15,375 bases of DNA from Caldimicrobium thiodismutans (GCA_002877875.1 PNIE01000095.1:1-15375); one strand, 5' to 3'. Counted from the stretch's first letter, positions 7,119 to 14,617 are shown. Numbers and translations: made by a program. The notes: a model not told the origin generated them from the sequence alone.

Positions 7119-7833
7119 GAAGACTTTAAGTTATCAGTTTATAAAAAAGACTAATTTAACTCTCTCTAATCTTGGCGAAAGGGAAATTTTAATCGAGCCT
7201 ACCCTACCGTATAAAAGTTATCCTCAGGCTGAAAAAATAGAGTTGGAGATAAGAAGCTTTCCTGAGGGAGAAAATTTCTTTAAAATCCTTGCTAAAAGAA
7301 GGAGCCAAAGAAAATATCACCGAATTCCTATTACTTTTGAAGAAATTTCTCTTTTATGTTTTGCAGCCCAAGGGGTTACTGCAAAAGCTGGTTATTATCT
7401 TTTGAGAACAGCTCCTTCTGCAGGAGCTCTTTATCCCATTGAGACCTATCTTGCAGTGAATTATTCGGAAGACCTAATTCCAGGAATTTATCATCTTGAG
7501 GTGAGAAGTTTTAGTCTTGAGAAGCTGAAGGAGGGCAACTTTGGGAGGCTTTTGCGGGATTTAGCTCTTGGACAGGCCTTTTTTGAGACAGCAAGTTGCG
7601 TTTTCATATGGAGTGCCCTTTTAAGAAGAACTCTCTCCAAATATGGGGAAAGGGGATTGAGATATATCTTTATGGATGTGGCTCATATTTGTCAGAATGT
7701 GCTACTTGCGGCTGAGGCTTTATCTCTTAAAGCCTGCCCAGTTGGAGCCTTTCTTGATGAAGAGTTGAATAGATTTTTAGGGCTTGATGGGATTGAAGAA
7801 ACGGTAATTTATATGGCAACTATAGGGAAATAA
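7108..7833 (+). CDS. SagB/ThcOx-family nitroreductase-like flavoprotein
   Basis: This 241-residue protein belongs to the FMN-dependent nitroreductase superfamily, SagB-type dehydrogenase branch. Members that work with azole-forming peptide synthetases oxidise azolines to azoles, but many stand-alone members have unknown substrates. Seen here are RRSQRKY (64-70, FMN contacts), TAPSAGALYPIETY (101-114, the branch hallmark), GIYHLE, and a C-terminal half with YIFMDVAHICQNVLLAAEAL, KACPVGAFLD and the terminal MATIGK. I place the start at the ATG with AAGGAGG 7 nt upstream; a GTG at 7090 would add six residues but lies before that ribosome site. It overlaps the pcnB-like gene by 11 bases, so it is translated from the mnmG operon. 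No precursor peptide or YcaO gene is nearby, arguing against a peptide natural-product role. Confidence 0.85.
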   Translation: MSLEKTLSYQFIKKTNLTLSNLGEREILIEPTLPYKSYPQAEKIELEIRSFPEGENFFKILAKRRSQRKYHRIPITFEEISLLCFAAQGVTAKAGYYLLRTAPSAGALYPIETYLAVNYSEDLIPGIYHLEVRSFSLEKLKEGNFGRLLRDLALGQAFFETASCVFIWSALLRRTLSKYGERGLRYIFMDVAHICQNVLLAAEALSLKACPVGAFLDEELNRFLGLDGIEETVIYMATIGK

Positions 7834-7845
7834 CTATCTTTCCCT
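7824..7845. terminator. hairpin spanning two abutting stop codons
   Basis: AGGGAAA (7824-7830) and TTTCCCT (7839-7845) form a perfect 7-bp stem with an 8-nt loop. The loop holds the TAA of the SagB-like gene and the TAG of the opposing gene. On the plus strand a pyrimidine-rich tract (TTCTCTTTGCTTTTTCTTTT) follows, suiting intrinsic termination of the mnmG operon. The minus side has no U-tract. Confidence 0.55.
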
Positions 7846-8583
7846 TTCTCTTTGCTTTTTCTTTTGCCAAGTCTTCCAAGGTTTTTCTTTCTTTTTTCCA
7901 TGGGTTATTTTTCTGTAAGGAAGTTCTTCCTCTAACTCGGATTCAGTTTCTATAGATTTAAAGGGTATAATGTGATGATCTCTCCTTTCTATGGAGAAAT
8001 TATCCTTTAGGAATTTGTTTATAAATTTTTCGTCAATTTTAGGGCCTCTACAGGCCTTATAGTTTAAACCATAGGTAAGAACAATGGAGTCTCCAAAGAG
8101 CTCATAGGTCAAGTTAGGAGAAAGAAATTTGGGAGTTACCTCAATTAAAAGGGCTCCTTTAACTTTGGTCCAATTTTCAGCAAGCTCTTTATCAAGAAAT
8201 AAGGGATGTCTTTCTTTAAAATTAATTTCTCCATCAAGGGATAGTTTATACCATAGCCTTGGCTTGACAAAAGTAAAAAATTTATTATATTTGAATAATT
8301 CTGAAAAGTGGAGTTCCTTTGGGGGTGAATAAAAAAAATTTTTAGGTCGAACCAGTTTAAGATTTTCCAAAAATTCAAAAAAATCTCTGAAATAATAAGT
8401 AAAAAGTTGATTAAGTAAAGTTATTTTTAAATTGGAAACTTTTTTGGTAAAAATTAAAACTTGAAAAATTTCTTTAACTTTGAAAAAATTGTCCTTGTTT
8501 GGAATTAAGCCGAATTCTTCAGGATGGTGGGCTGTTAAATAAAGTAAAAACTTTAATAAGCTCTTTGAATGTATTGAATCCAT
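7834..8583 (-). CDS. diverged KptA/Tpt1-like protein, function unknown
   Basis: I do not recognise this with certainty. Residues 6-40 (SKSLLKFLLYL, AHHPEEFGL, then a KVKEI helix) resemble the N-terminal winged-helix of RNA 2'-phosphotransferase KptA/Tpt1. Residues around PRLWYKLS, RHPLFLDKELAENW and GALLIEVTP fit its ADP-ribosyltransferase-fold half. KptA removes 2'-phosphates from RNA using NAD. Key active-site positions seem lost, however: the usual Arg-His pair reads A18-H19, and the usual YHGT reads YKLS. It may be a non-catalytic RNA- or NAD-binding relative. The last 35 residues are acidic then strongly basic, ending in RERER, suggesting nucleic-acid contact. The ATG start lacks a Shine-Dalgarno; a TATAAT box (8631-8626, minus strand) lies about 45 bases upstream without a good -35. 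Its stop codon touches that of the SagB-like gene with no base between. Confidence 0.8.
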   Translation of the reverse strand: MDSIHSKSLLKFLLYLTAHHPEEFGLIPNKDNFFKVKEIFQVLIFTKKVSNLKITLLNQLFTYYFRDFFEFLENLKLVRPKNFFYSPPKELHFSELFKYNKFFTFVKPRLWYKLSLDGEINFKERHPLFLDKELAENWTKVKGALLIEVTPKFLSPNLTYELFGDSIVLTYGLNYKACRGPKIDEKFINKFLKDNFSIERRDHHIIPFKSIETESELEEELPYRKITHGKKKEKPWKTWQKKKQRERER

Positions 8584-8670
8584 AGGAAGGGTGGTTATTT
8601 TAAAATTTTAAGAGAGATTAAAAAAATTATAAACTAAAAATTTAAAAAAGGGGAGGGATGAATAAAAAAA

Positions 8671-9990
8671 ATGAATAAAGAACTTCAGGATAAAATTCTT
8701 GAGCTTGGCAAATCAGGTCAATTAACTTATGATCTTTTGAATAGTTTACTTCCTGAGGAATATAATGATCCAGATAAAATGGAAGAGATCTTTGACCTTC
8801 TTGAAACTTATCGGATAGAGCTTAAGGATATGGATCCCTATGAAAGAGAAGAGTATATTGAGCGGAGGGTTCAGGATAAAATCAAAGAACTTTCTGTGCT
8901 TGGAGATCAAGAGCTTCAAGAAGAGGAGACCATTTCTGAACCAGGAAGTGAAGAGCTTCTTTCTATTTATCTCAAGGAAATGGGCAAATATGAGCTTCTT
9001 ACCCCTGAGAGGGAAGAGGAACTGTCCCGTAAAATTCGGGAGGGTTTTGAAGGAATAGTCTCAGCCTTTATGAATACTAAGCTTAATTATTCTGAAATTC
9101 ATGAAGTTAGAGCAACCATTGAATCTTGGAAGAAAAGAGATCCTAATTTAAAACCTAAAAAAAGTTATGTGAATTATTTTGAAAAGATAGTTGAGAATCT
9201 TTCAGCTAAATATCCTGCAGATAAGAAAATTCAAAAATTTTGTGATCAAATAAAGAAATATATCCTTCAGATTGAGAAGGCGAAAGATGAAATGGTCAAG
9301 GCCAATTTGAGGTTAGTGGTCTCTATTGCTAAAAAATATATGAGACAAGGGTTAAGTCTGGCTGATCTTATCCAGGAAGGAAACTTAGGGTTAATGAGAG
9401 CTGTTTATCGGTTTGACTATAGAAAAGGTAATAAATTTAGTACTTATGCCTCTTGGTGGATTAGACAATCTATCACCCGTGCTATCCTTGATAAAACAAG
9501 AACTATTCGTCTTCCTGTTCATTTTCTTGAATTAAGGAATTATGTTTTTAAGACCTTTTATGAAATGACTAAAGAACTTGGAAGGGAGCCTACCCCTGAA
9601 GAGCTTGCTGAGAGAACAAAGGTGCCTTATGAGAAAATCTTAGTTATCTTTGAAACAGCTAAAGACCCTGTATCTCTTGAGACACCAGTTGGAGATGAAG
9701 AAAGCACCCTTGGTAACTTTATCGAAAATAAAAAGAGCCCTATGCCCTATGAAAGAGCAAGAAAAAGAGATATTTCTGAAAAAATTAGAAAATTTCTTTC
9801 AACTCTTTCTCCAAGAGAAGAAAAGATAATTCGTATGAGATTTGGCTTAGGAGAATATGAAGGCTATACTTTAGAAGAGATAGGATATATGTTTAAGGTC
9901 TCAAGAGAGCGCATTCGTCAAATTGAGAAAAAGGCCTTAGCCAAAATGAGACAGCTTGCAAATAAAGAGGGCTTTGAATTTAAGGAATAA
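8671..9990 (+). CDS. rpoD: primary RNA polymerase sigma factor (sigma70)
   Basis: This is a sigma70 group 1 factor directing RNA polymerase to housekeeping promoters. Residues 1-75 match region 1.1 (LLPEEYNDPDKMEEIFDLL), found only in primary sigmas. Region 1.2 follows (LSIYLKEMGKYELLTPEREEEL, about 93-115), then a much shortened non-conserved segment of about 85 residues. Region 2 starts near 210 (KANLRLVVSIAKKYMRQGL, DLIQEGNLGLMRAVYRFDY, FSTYASWWIRQSI), then region 3 (RTIRLPVH, LGREPTPEELA). Region 4 carries the helix-turn-helix TLEEIGYMFKVSRERIRQIE near 400-419. The length of 439 residues is short compared with E. coli (613) because of the small non-conserved region. The purine-rich GGGGAGGG (8650-8657) lies 13 nt before the ATG, unusually far. 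dnaG, a frequent neighbour, is absent. Confidence 0.93.
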   Translation: MNKELQDKILELGKSGQLTYDLLNSLLPEEYNDPDKMEEIFDLLETYRIELKDMDPYEREEYIERRVQDKIKELSVLGDQELQEEETISEPGSEELLSIYLKEMGKYELLTPEREEELSRKIREGFEGIVSAFMNTKLNYSEIHEVRATIESWKKRDPNLKPKKSYVNYFEKIVENLSAKYPADKKIQKFCDQIKKYILQIEKAKDEMVKANLRLVVSIAKKYMRQGLSLADLIQEGNLGLMRAVYRFDYRKGNKFSTYASWWIRQSITRAILDKTRTIRLPVHFLELRNYVFKTFYEMTKELGREPTPEELAERTKVPYEKILVIFETAKDPVSLETPVGDEESTLGNFIENKKSPMPYERARKRDISEKIRKFLSTLSPREEKIIRMRFGLGEYEGYTLEEIGYMFKVSRERIRQIEKKALAKMRQLANKEGFEFKE

Positions 9991-10007
9991 TTAAAATAAC
10001 CCTCTTT
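9964..10007. terminator. inverted repeat spanning the rpoD / helicase stop codons
   Basis: AAAGAGGG (9964-9971) and CCCTCTTT (10000-10007) are perfect inverted copies. Inside the 28-nt interval lies a second A/T-only pair, TTTAA (9979-9983) and TTAAA (9991-9995). The two opposing stop codons (9988-9990 and 9991-9993) sit in the middle. The arms are the last codons of the two genes themselves. Tails are only moderately T-rich on either side, so termination is plausible in both directions but not proven. Confidence 0.4.
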
Positions 10008-11493
10008 GTTTAGGCCTTTTAGTTTTTTTCTGAAATTCTTTATAGGGAAGTTCTTTCAACCAGGTACTCAGGCCTTTTTGAAGTTCAAAGTTGAAGACTT
10101 TTCTATTCTTGGTAGCAGTAAAGTAAAAATGATTTTTGGCTCTTGTTATAGCTACATAAAGAATTCTCTTTTCCTCCTCAAAATCATAGTCATTAAAGAG
10201 AGTAAAGGGTATAAGTCCTTCTTCAGCGCCATAAAGAATTACCACCTCTGCTTCAAGCCCCTTGGATGCATGAATAGTTAGAAAATTTATTCCTTCTAGC
10301 TTTGGAAAAGTAAGATCTTCAGGAGAGAGATTATCCAAGTAGAAGAGAAATTTAGATAGGTCCTCCTTAAAGAGGGTGGCTAAATTTTGAAGATAGTTTT
10401 TCAAAAAGGTAGAGGTCTCTTCTAAGAGTTTTTCAAAAGGTATTTTAAAGATCTTGACTTTCTCAACCAATTGAAGAAGCTGCTCTTTTATGACCAGGGC
10501 CTCTTCTTCAGGTAAGGCAACAGGTATTCCCTCTTTTTGTAAATGTTCAATGAGGGGTTCATAGACTTTTTTAATTCTAGAAAGAATAAAGATATCCGAA
10601 GGAGAGATGGCAGAAGGCCTTGCCCTTTCAAGGGTAATTCCACCAAGTAGATTTTTTATAAAATTTCCAAGGAAATCTCTTTCCTCAAAGGTCTCAGGAA
10701 AAAGAAAGCCCTGAATACTTCCTCCAAATTTTTTAGCTTTAAGTTCAGGAATTTGCCAAGGAGAGCCTCTGAAATTGTTGGCAGCTTTTATGATCTCTGT
10801 AGCACATCTGAAACTCTCCCTCAAAGTAAGTATTTTCATTTGAGGTTTATAATTGAGAAGAAAATCCTTTATCTTTTTGAGATCTACTCCTCTGAATCCA
10901 TAAATGGATTGATTTGGGTCTCCAAAAAGAATCCAGGTGGCACTTTTAAAGGGTTTTAGAAATTCAAGAATCTCTGGAGATAAATCCTGAAATTCGTCTA
11001 TTAGAAGGTAATAGTCTAAGAATGCCTCTGGTCTTATAAAAGAAGCGACTTCCATTAAAAGAAGATCAAAATCTAAAATATGATTTTTCTTTAGATATTG
11101 AAAATATTCTTTTTTCTTTTCGGAATCTTTCAGAGGATTTTTCTCTTTAGGAAAGAGTTTTTTTAGAATGGAGAGTTTCTCTTTTTCACTGATAAGAAGG
11201 GGTTCTTTTTGATAATATTCTCTATAAAGATCATAAGCTAAACCATGAAAAGTATCAATTTTTATGCCTTCGAGTCCCAATTCTAAAGCTTTCTCTTTTA
11301 ATTCCTGAGAGGTTCTAAGGGAAAAGGTAAGGAGATAAATTTTATAAGGGGAGATTCCTTGTTCAATTAAGGTTTTAATTTTCCTTAAGAGGGTGTAAGT
11401 TTTTCCTGTTCCAGGGCCTGCTATTACTAAGAGATCTCCAGAAGTTCTTAAAATTTTTTCTTGTTCTTCTGTTAAAGAATTCTCAAAAAGCAT
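9991..11493 (-). CDS. compact UvrD/Rep-like superfamily 1 DNA helicase
   Basis: This is an ATP-dependent 3'-5' DNA helicase of the UvrD/PcrA/Rep type, probably acting in repair or replication restart. Motifs in order are LTEEQ (Q motif, Q11), AGPGTGKT (I, 25-32), LLTFSLRTSQEL (Ia), IDTFHGLAY (Ib), LLIDEFQDLSPE (II), LFGDPNQSIYGFRG (III), LTLRESFRC (IV), FLTIHASKGLEAEVVIL (V) and EEEKRILYVAITRAKNHFYF (VI). At 500 residues it is far below the usual 650-750; the 1B and 2B insertions are reduced, though all motor motifs are intact. The protein ends in QRGLF (496-500), matching the bacterial beta-clamp-binding pattern QxxLF. The start ATG has AAAGGAA about 5 nt upstream. It is the last gene of the minus-strand operon, overlapping folC by 11 bases. 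It is not clearly UvrD, PcrA or Rep. Confidence 0.92.
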   Translation of the reverse strand: MLFENSLTEEQEKILRTSGDLLVIAGPGTGKTYTLLRKIKTLIEQGISPYKIYLLTFSLRTSQELKEKALELGLEGIKIDTFHGLAYDLYREYYQKEPLLISEKEKLSILKKLFPKEKNPLKDSEKKKEYFQYLKKNHILDFDLLLMEVASFIRPEAFLDYYLLIDEFQDLSPEILEFLKPFKSATWILFGDPNQSIYGFRGVDLKKIKDFLLNYKPQMKILTLRESFRCATEIIKAANNFRGSPWQIPELKAKKFGGSIQGFLFPETFEERDFLGNFIKNLLGGITLERARPSAISPSDIFILSRIKKVYEPLIEHLQKEGIPVALPEEEALVIKEQLLQLVEKVKIFKIPFEKLLEETSTFLKNYLQNLATLFKEDLSKFLFYLDNLSPEDLTFPKLEGINFLTIHASKGLEAEVVILYGAEEGLIPFTLFNDYDFEEEKRILYVAITRAKNHFYFTATKNRKVFNFELQKGLSTWLKELPYKEFQKKTKRPKQRGLF

Positions 11494-12760
11494 GGAAATT
11501 CCTTTGAATAATTTTTAAAATTTCTGCTACGAAATAAATAGATCCGGTAATCAGAATTTTATTAGAGCCTTGATGATGAATGGCTGATTTTAAAGCAAAA
11601 AGGGGACTTTCAAAAAGAGAAACTCGAAATGACTTATTTTTCACAGCCTCTTTCCATTCTTCTAAGGTTACCACCTTCCTCTCAGCAGGAAATTCAGATA
11701 TAAAAATATCAGTAGCTAAAGAAGAAAGCTCATCTAAAAGAGATAGATAGGGTTTTTCTCCATCTTCATTGGTTGCCCCAAAAAGTAAGATAAAGGGATA
11801 AAAGTTTTCTTGAAGAAGAGCCTCCTTCAGTGTTTTTATCCCTTCAAGATTATGGGCGCAATCAATAAGAATTTCTTTGTTTTGGTAAAATATCTTTTTA
11901 TATCTTCCCTCCCACTCTATAGTTTTTAATGCCCTTCTTATTTTATCTTCCTGTATCTGGAGAAAATAATTATCTTCAAGGATTTCAAGAGTTTTTAGAG
12001 AAAGGGACAGATTTCTTCCCTGAAAAGGTCCTTTTAAAGATAGCTCAAGATTTTTAAAAGTATATTTTCCTTCGTAATTCCAGAAATTTTCTTTTAAATA
12101 AATTTTAAAATCCTTATCTAACAAAAAAGTTTTTGATGAAAGAATTTTTGCTCTTTCTAGAATAACTCTTAGGGGTTTTTCTTCAATTTTTCCTATCACC
12201 ACAGGTCTATTTCTTTTTATAATTCCTGCTTTTTCAAAGGCTATGTTTTCGAGAGTCTTTCCGAGATATTTGGTATGATCAAGGCCGATAGAGGTAATAA
12301 TAGAGACTTCAGGGTGAATCACATTAGTGGCATCAAGTCTTCCTCCAAGTCCTGTTTCTATGACTGCTATATCTACTTTTTGTACGGAAAAATAAAGAAA
12401 GGCAAGAGCAGTGGTTAATTCAAAATAGGTTATAGGTTCTTCCACATATTTCTTTAAAGTTTTTAACATTTCAAGGAGATCTTCATCGGAAATATCTTGA
12501 GAGTTAATTTTAAAGCGTTCATTTAGTTTGAAGAGGTGGGGTGAGGTATAAAGCCCGGTTTTAAACCCGTGCTCTTTGAGTAGGGTACTAAGAATAGCAC
12601 AGGTTGAACCTTTACCATTAGTTCCAGCTATATGAAGGGTTGGATAATTTTTGTGAGGATTACCTAATTTTTTAAGAAGTCTGATGATTCTATGAAGACC
12701 TGGTTTGATGCCATGAAACTGATGTTGATTTAACCATTCAAGATAGTTTTTGAGGATCAT
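11483..12760 (-). CDS. folC: bifunctional folylpolyglutamate synthase / dihydrofolate synthase
   Basis: FolC is a Mur-ligase-family ATP-dependent enzyme. It joins glutamate to dihydropteroate to form dihydrofolate and extends polyglutamate tails on folates. Visible are the P-loop HIAGTNGKGSTCA (43-55), LYTSPHLFKLNERF, the GLGGRLDATN omega-loop region, SIGLDHTKYLGKTLENIAFEKAGI, then the C-terminal domain with DCAHNLEGIKTL, LFGATNEDGEKPY and ITGSIYFVAE. The length of 425 residues is normal. The ATG overlaps the TGA of the upstream exchanger gene as ATGA, and no clear Shine-Dalgarno precedes it, so translation is probably coupled. Its 3' end overlaps the helicase gene by 11 bases. Whether it performs both reactions cannot be decided from the sequence. 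Confidence 0.95.
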   Translation of the reverse strand: MILKNYLEWLNQHQFHGIKPGLHRIIRLLKKLGNPHKNYPTLHIAGTNGKGSTCAILSTLLKEHGFKTGLYTSPHLFKLNERFKINSQDISDEDLLEMLKTLKKYVEEPITYFELTTALAFLYFSVQKVDIAVIETGLGGRLDATNVIHPEVSIITSIGLDHTKYLGKTLENIAFEKAGIIKRNRPVVIGKIEEKPLRVILERAKILSSKTFLLDKDFKIYLKENFWNYEGKYTFKNLELSLKGPFQGRNLSLSLKTLEILEDNYFLQIQEDKIRRALKTIEWEGRYKKIFYQNKEILIDCAHNLEGIKTLKEALLQENFYPFILLFGATNEDGEKPYLSLLDELSSLATDIFISEFPAERKVVTLEEWKEAVKNKSFRVSLFESPLFALKSAIHHQGSNKILITGSIYFVAEILKIIQRNFHAF

Positions 12761-13779
12761 TTAAAGGTGAAAAGCACCAAAAGGATATAGAAAATATAGC
12801 CTACTCCTGAAAAAAGTAAAAGGATAGGGTTTAAATTTTTAAAAAATTTTATAAAAAAAAGATATAAGCATCCAAGACCTAAGGCCATAAGAGCAGATAT
12901 TAGAGCGAGCCCTTCAATTTTCCAATCTGTAAAAAGCAACCCTACACTTACAGGAAAAGTAGATTGAAAGACCATGGCCCCTGTCATGTTTCCAAAAGCA
13001 AGAACATCTTTCCCTCTAAGAGTCCATATGAAGCTATTAAACTTTTCTGGAAGTTCTGTGGCTAAAGGAGCTACGATAAGGGCAAAGATAAGTGGGGAAA
13101 ATCCAAATTTAAGGGATATCAATTCAAGGGCATGCACAAAAAGATGGGCACCTTTTATCATAATCAAAATAGAGACAACAATTTGGATAAAAGCAAGGAA
13201 CACAATAAAAGTTTTACCATAATTAAGACCTAACCATTTTAAAGGTTTTTCAAAGTATAAATCTTTATAAGCTTCTACTTTAAAACTTTCTGCTCTAAAG
13301 GTTAGATAAAGATAAATAGCATAATTAATTAAGAGTAAAATAGCAATTAGATAGTGAAGAATTTTAGTATTAGAAAAAATTAGAGGAAGAAAAATAGCTA
13401 AAGAATAGCTGATTAAAAAAAAGGAAAAATCACGTTTAAAAGTTTTTTCTTCAAGAAAGATCTTAAAGGGACGTTTTTTTTGTAAAAAACTAATAAGCAC
13501 TGCAAGGCCAATGAGAAAAAAGCCTGCAGTTACCAACATAAAGGGAGCTCCAAGAATAGCACCAACTCCTATATGAGCTCCTGCCTTACCTTTATAGAGA
13601 AGTATGGCAACTAAAGGAATGATAGTTTCCGGAAGGGCTGTACCAACTGCAGCCAGGACACTTCCAACAACTGCCTGAGAAAGCGACAGCTTTTCTCCAA
13701 AGACCTCAACTCCATTAGTAAAAATTTCAGCACAGACTAAAATAATTAAAAGGGCTAAAAAGGCCTCAAAGAAGTACAT
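12757..13779 (-). CDS. CaCA-family sodium/calcium (cation) exchanger-like membrane protein
   Basis: This 340-residue inner-membrane protein has about ten hydrophobic segments and the two inverted alpha-repeats of the Ca2+/cation antiporter superfamily. The first repeat reads VVGSVLAAVGTALPETIIP (38-56), with the ion-binding Glu51; the second contains IFALIVAPLATELPEKF with its own Glu in ELPE. Proteins of this type exchange Ca2+ or another divalent cation for Na+ or H+; the ions cannot be told from the sequence. The last third is more hydrophobic and less conserved. No good Shine-Dalgarno precedes the ATG, which lies 7 bases after the Usp stop codon, so reinitiation after the upstream gene is likely. 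The 3' end overlaps the folC start by four bases (ATGA). Confidence 0.87.
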   Translation of the reverse strand: MYFFEAFLALLIILVCAEIFTNGVEVFGEKLSLSQAVVGSVLAAVGTALPETIIPLVAILLYKGKAGAHIGVGAILGAPFMLVTAGFFLIGLAVLISFLQKKRPFKIFLEEKTFKRDFSFFLISYSLAIFLPLIFSNTKILHYLIAILLLINYAIYLYLTFRAESFKVEAYKDLYFEKPLKWLGLNYGKTFIVFLAFIQIVVSILIMIKGAHLFVHALELISLKFGFSPLIFALIVAPLATELPEKFNSFIWTLRGKDVLAFGNMTGAMVFQSTFPVSVGLLFTDWKIEGLALISALMALGLGCLYLFFIKFFKNLNPILLLFSGVGYIFYILLVLFTFK

Positions 13780-13786
13780 ATGGATT

Positions 13787-14614
13787 TTAATTTACTAAAT
13801 AAACTGGTATTTTTGAAATTTTTAAGAGAGCTTTGCTTACTGAGCCAATACCAATTTTTAAGACCTTACCTCTTCTTCCAAGTATAAGAAGATCTGGCTT
13901 TTCTTCTTCCATTTTTCTTACGATTTCATCAAGTCTATTCCCACATAAGGTTTCAAAGGAAAAATTAATCCCTGAAGGCTTTAACTCTTCTATTACTCTT
14001 TCCCACTTATCTTTAATTTCTTTTTCTTTTTCCAAAAAATAAAGGCTGTCACAACTTTTGTCTCCAAGTTCAAGAGGGGTTATCACATAAAAGGCTTTAA
14101 TTTCCGCTTCTGTTTTTTTGGCAATAAAGAAGGCCTTTTTTAGGGCTGAAAGGGATTTTTCAGAAAAATCAATAGGGCAGAGGATTTTTTCAATCTTTTC
14201 AAGAGCTCTCTCCTTTACCACCAGAAAATTAATCTCAAGACGTTCAAGTATCTTTTCAGCTGTAGGGATTTTGAACACATGTGGTTCATATCCAAGAACC
14301 ACTACCTCTGGGTCTATTTCCTCCAGAAAATTTTTTAAAGCTAACCAAAATTCTCCAAGTAAAATCCTTTTTTCCACAGTAATATCTAAAGGACATATAG
14401 GATCAACCAATTCATTTAAAGCCTTCTCTAAGCGCTCTTTTTCTATGTTAAGATAGGGTAGTAAATAAGCAGGAGGGGTAAAAAACTGTTCAATTACATG
14501 AAAAAACACTAGAGGGGATTCTTGATAAACCCTTTGAGCTAAAAAAAAACCTGTTTTTATTATCTGAGGGGTATATTTTTTAAAATCTATGGCAAGGGCT
14601 ATAGGTTTTGCCAA
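13787..14614 (-). CDS. tandem universal stress protein (two Usp domains)
   Basis: This cytoplasmic 275-residue protein carries two Usp folds of about 135 residues each. The first (1-135: PIALAIDF, PLVFFHVIEQF, PEVVVLGYEPH) has lost the glycine-rich ATP-binding motif. The second (ILCPIDFSEKSLSALKKAFF, IKAFYVITPLE, KPDLLILGRRGK) retains it as GRRG-x7-GS, two residues shorter than the usual G-x2-G-x9-G-S/T. It may thus bind nucleotide poorly. Usp proteins modulate survival under stress; partners are unknown. The start is TTG at 14614, with AGGGA (inside the preceding gene) 7 nt upstream and no ATG nearby in frame. Only three bases separate it from the upstream stop. Adjacency to a cation exchanger is a common type of pairing for Usp genes, which may sense the state of transport. 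Confidence 0.9.
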   Translation of the reverse strand: MAKPIALAIDFKKYTPQIIKTGFFLAQRVYQESPLVFFHVIEQFFTPPAYLLPYLNIEKERLEKALNELVDPICPLDITVEKRILLGEFWLALKNFLEEIDPEVVVLGYEPHVFKIPTAEKILERLEINFLVVKERALEKIEKILCPIDFSEKSLSALKKAFFIAKKTEAEIKAFYVITPLELGDKSCDSLYFLEKEKEIKDKWERVIEELKPSGINFSFETLCGNRLDEIVRKMEEEKPDLLILGRRGKVLKIGIGSVSKALLKISKIPVYLVN

Positions 14615-14617
14615 GGT

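Noticed and set aside
7108..7833. SagB-like gene as part of a thiazole/oxazole-modified peptide cluster
   Set aside because: No YcaO cyclodehydratase, precursor peptide or transporter is beside it; the neighbours are tRNA/RNA enzymes.
14118..14456. 112-codon + strand frame opposite the Usp gene
   Set aside because: It is antisense to both Usp domains, lacks a ribosome site and shows no recognisable protein features.
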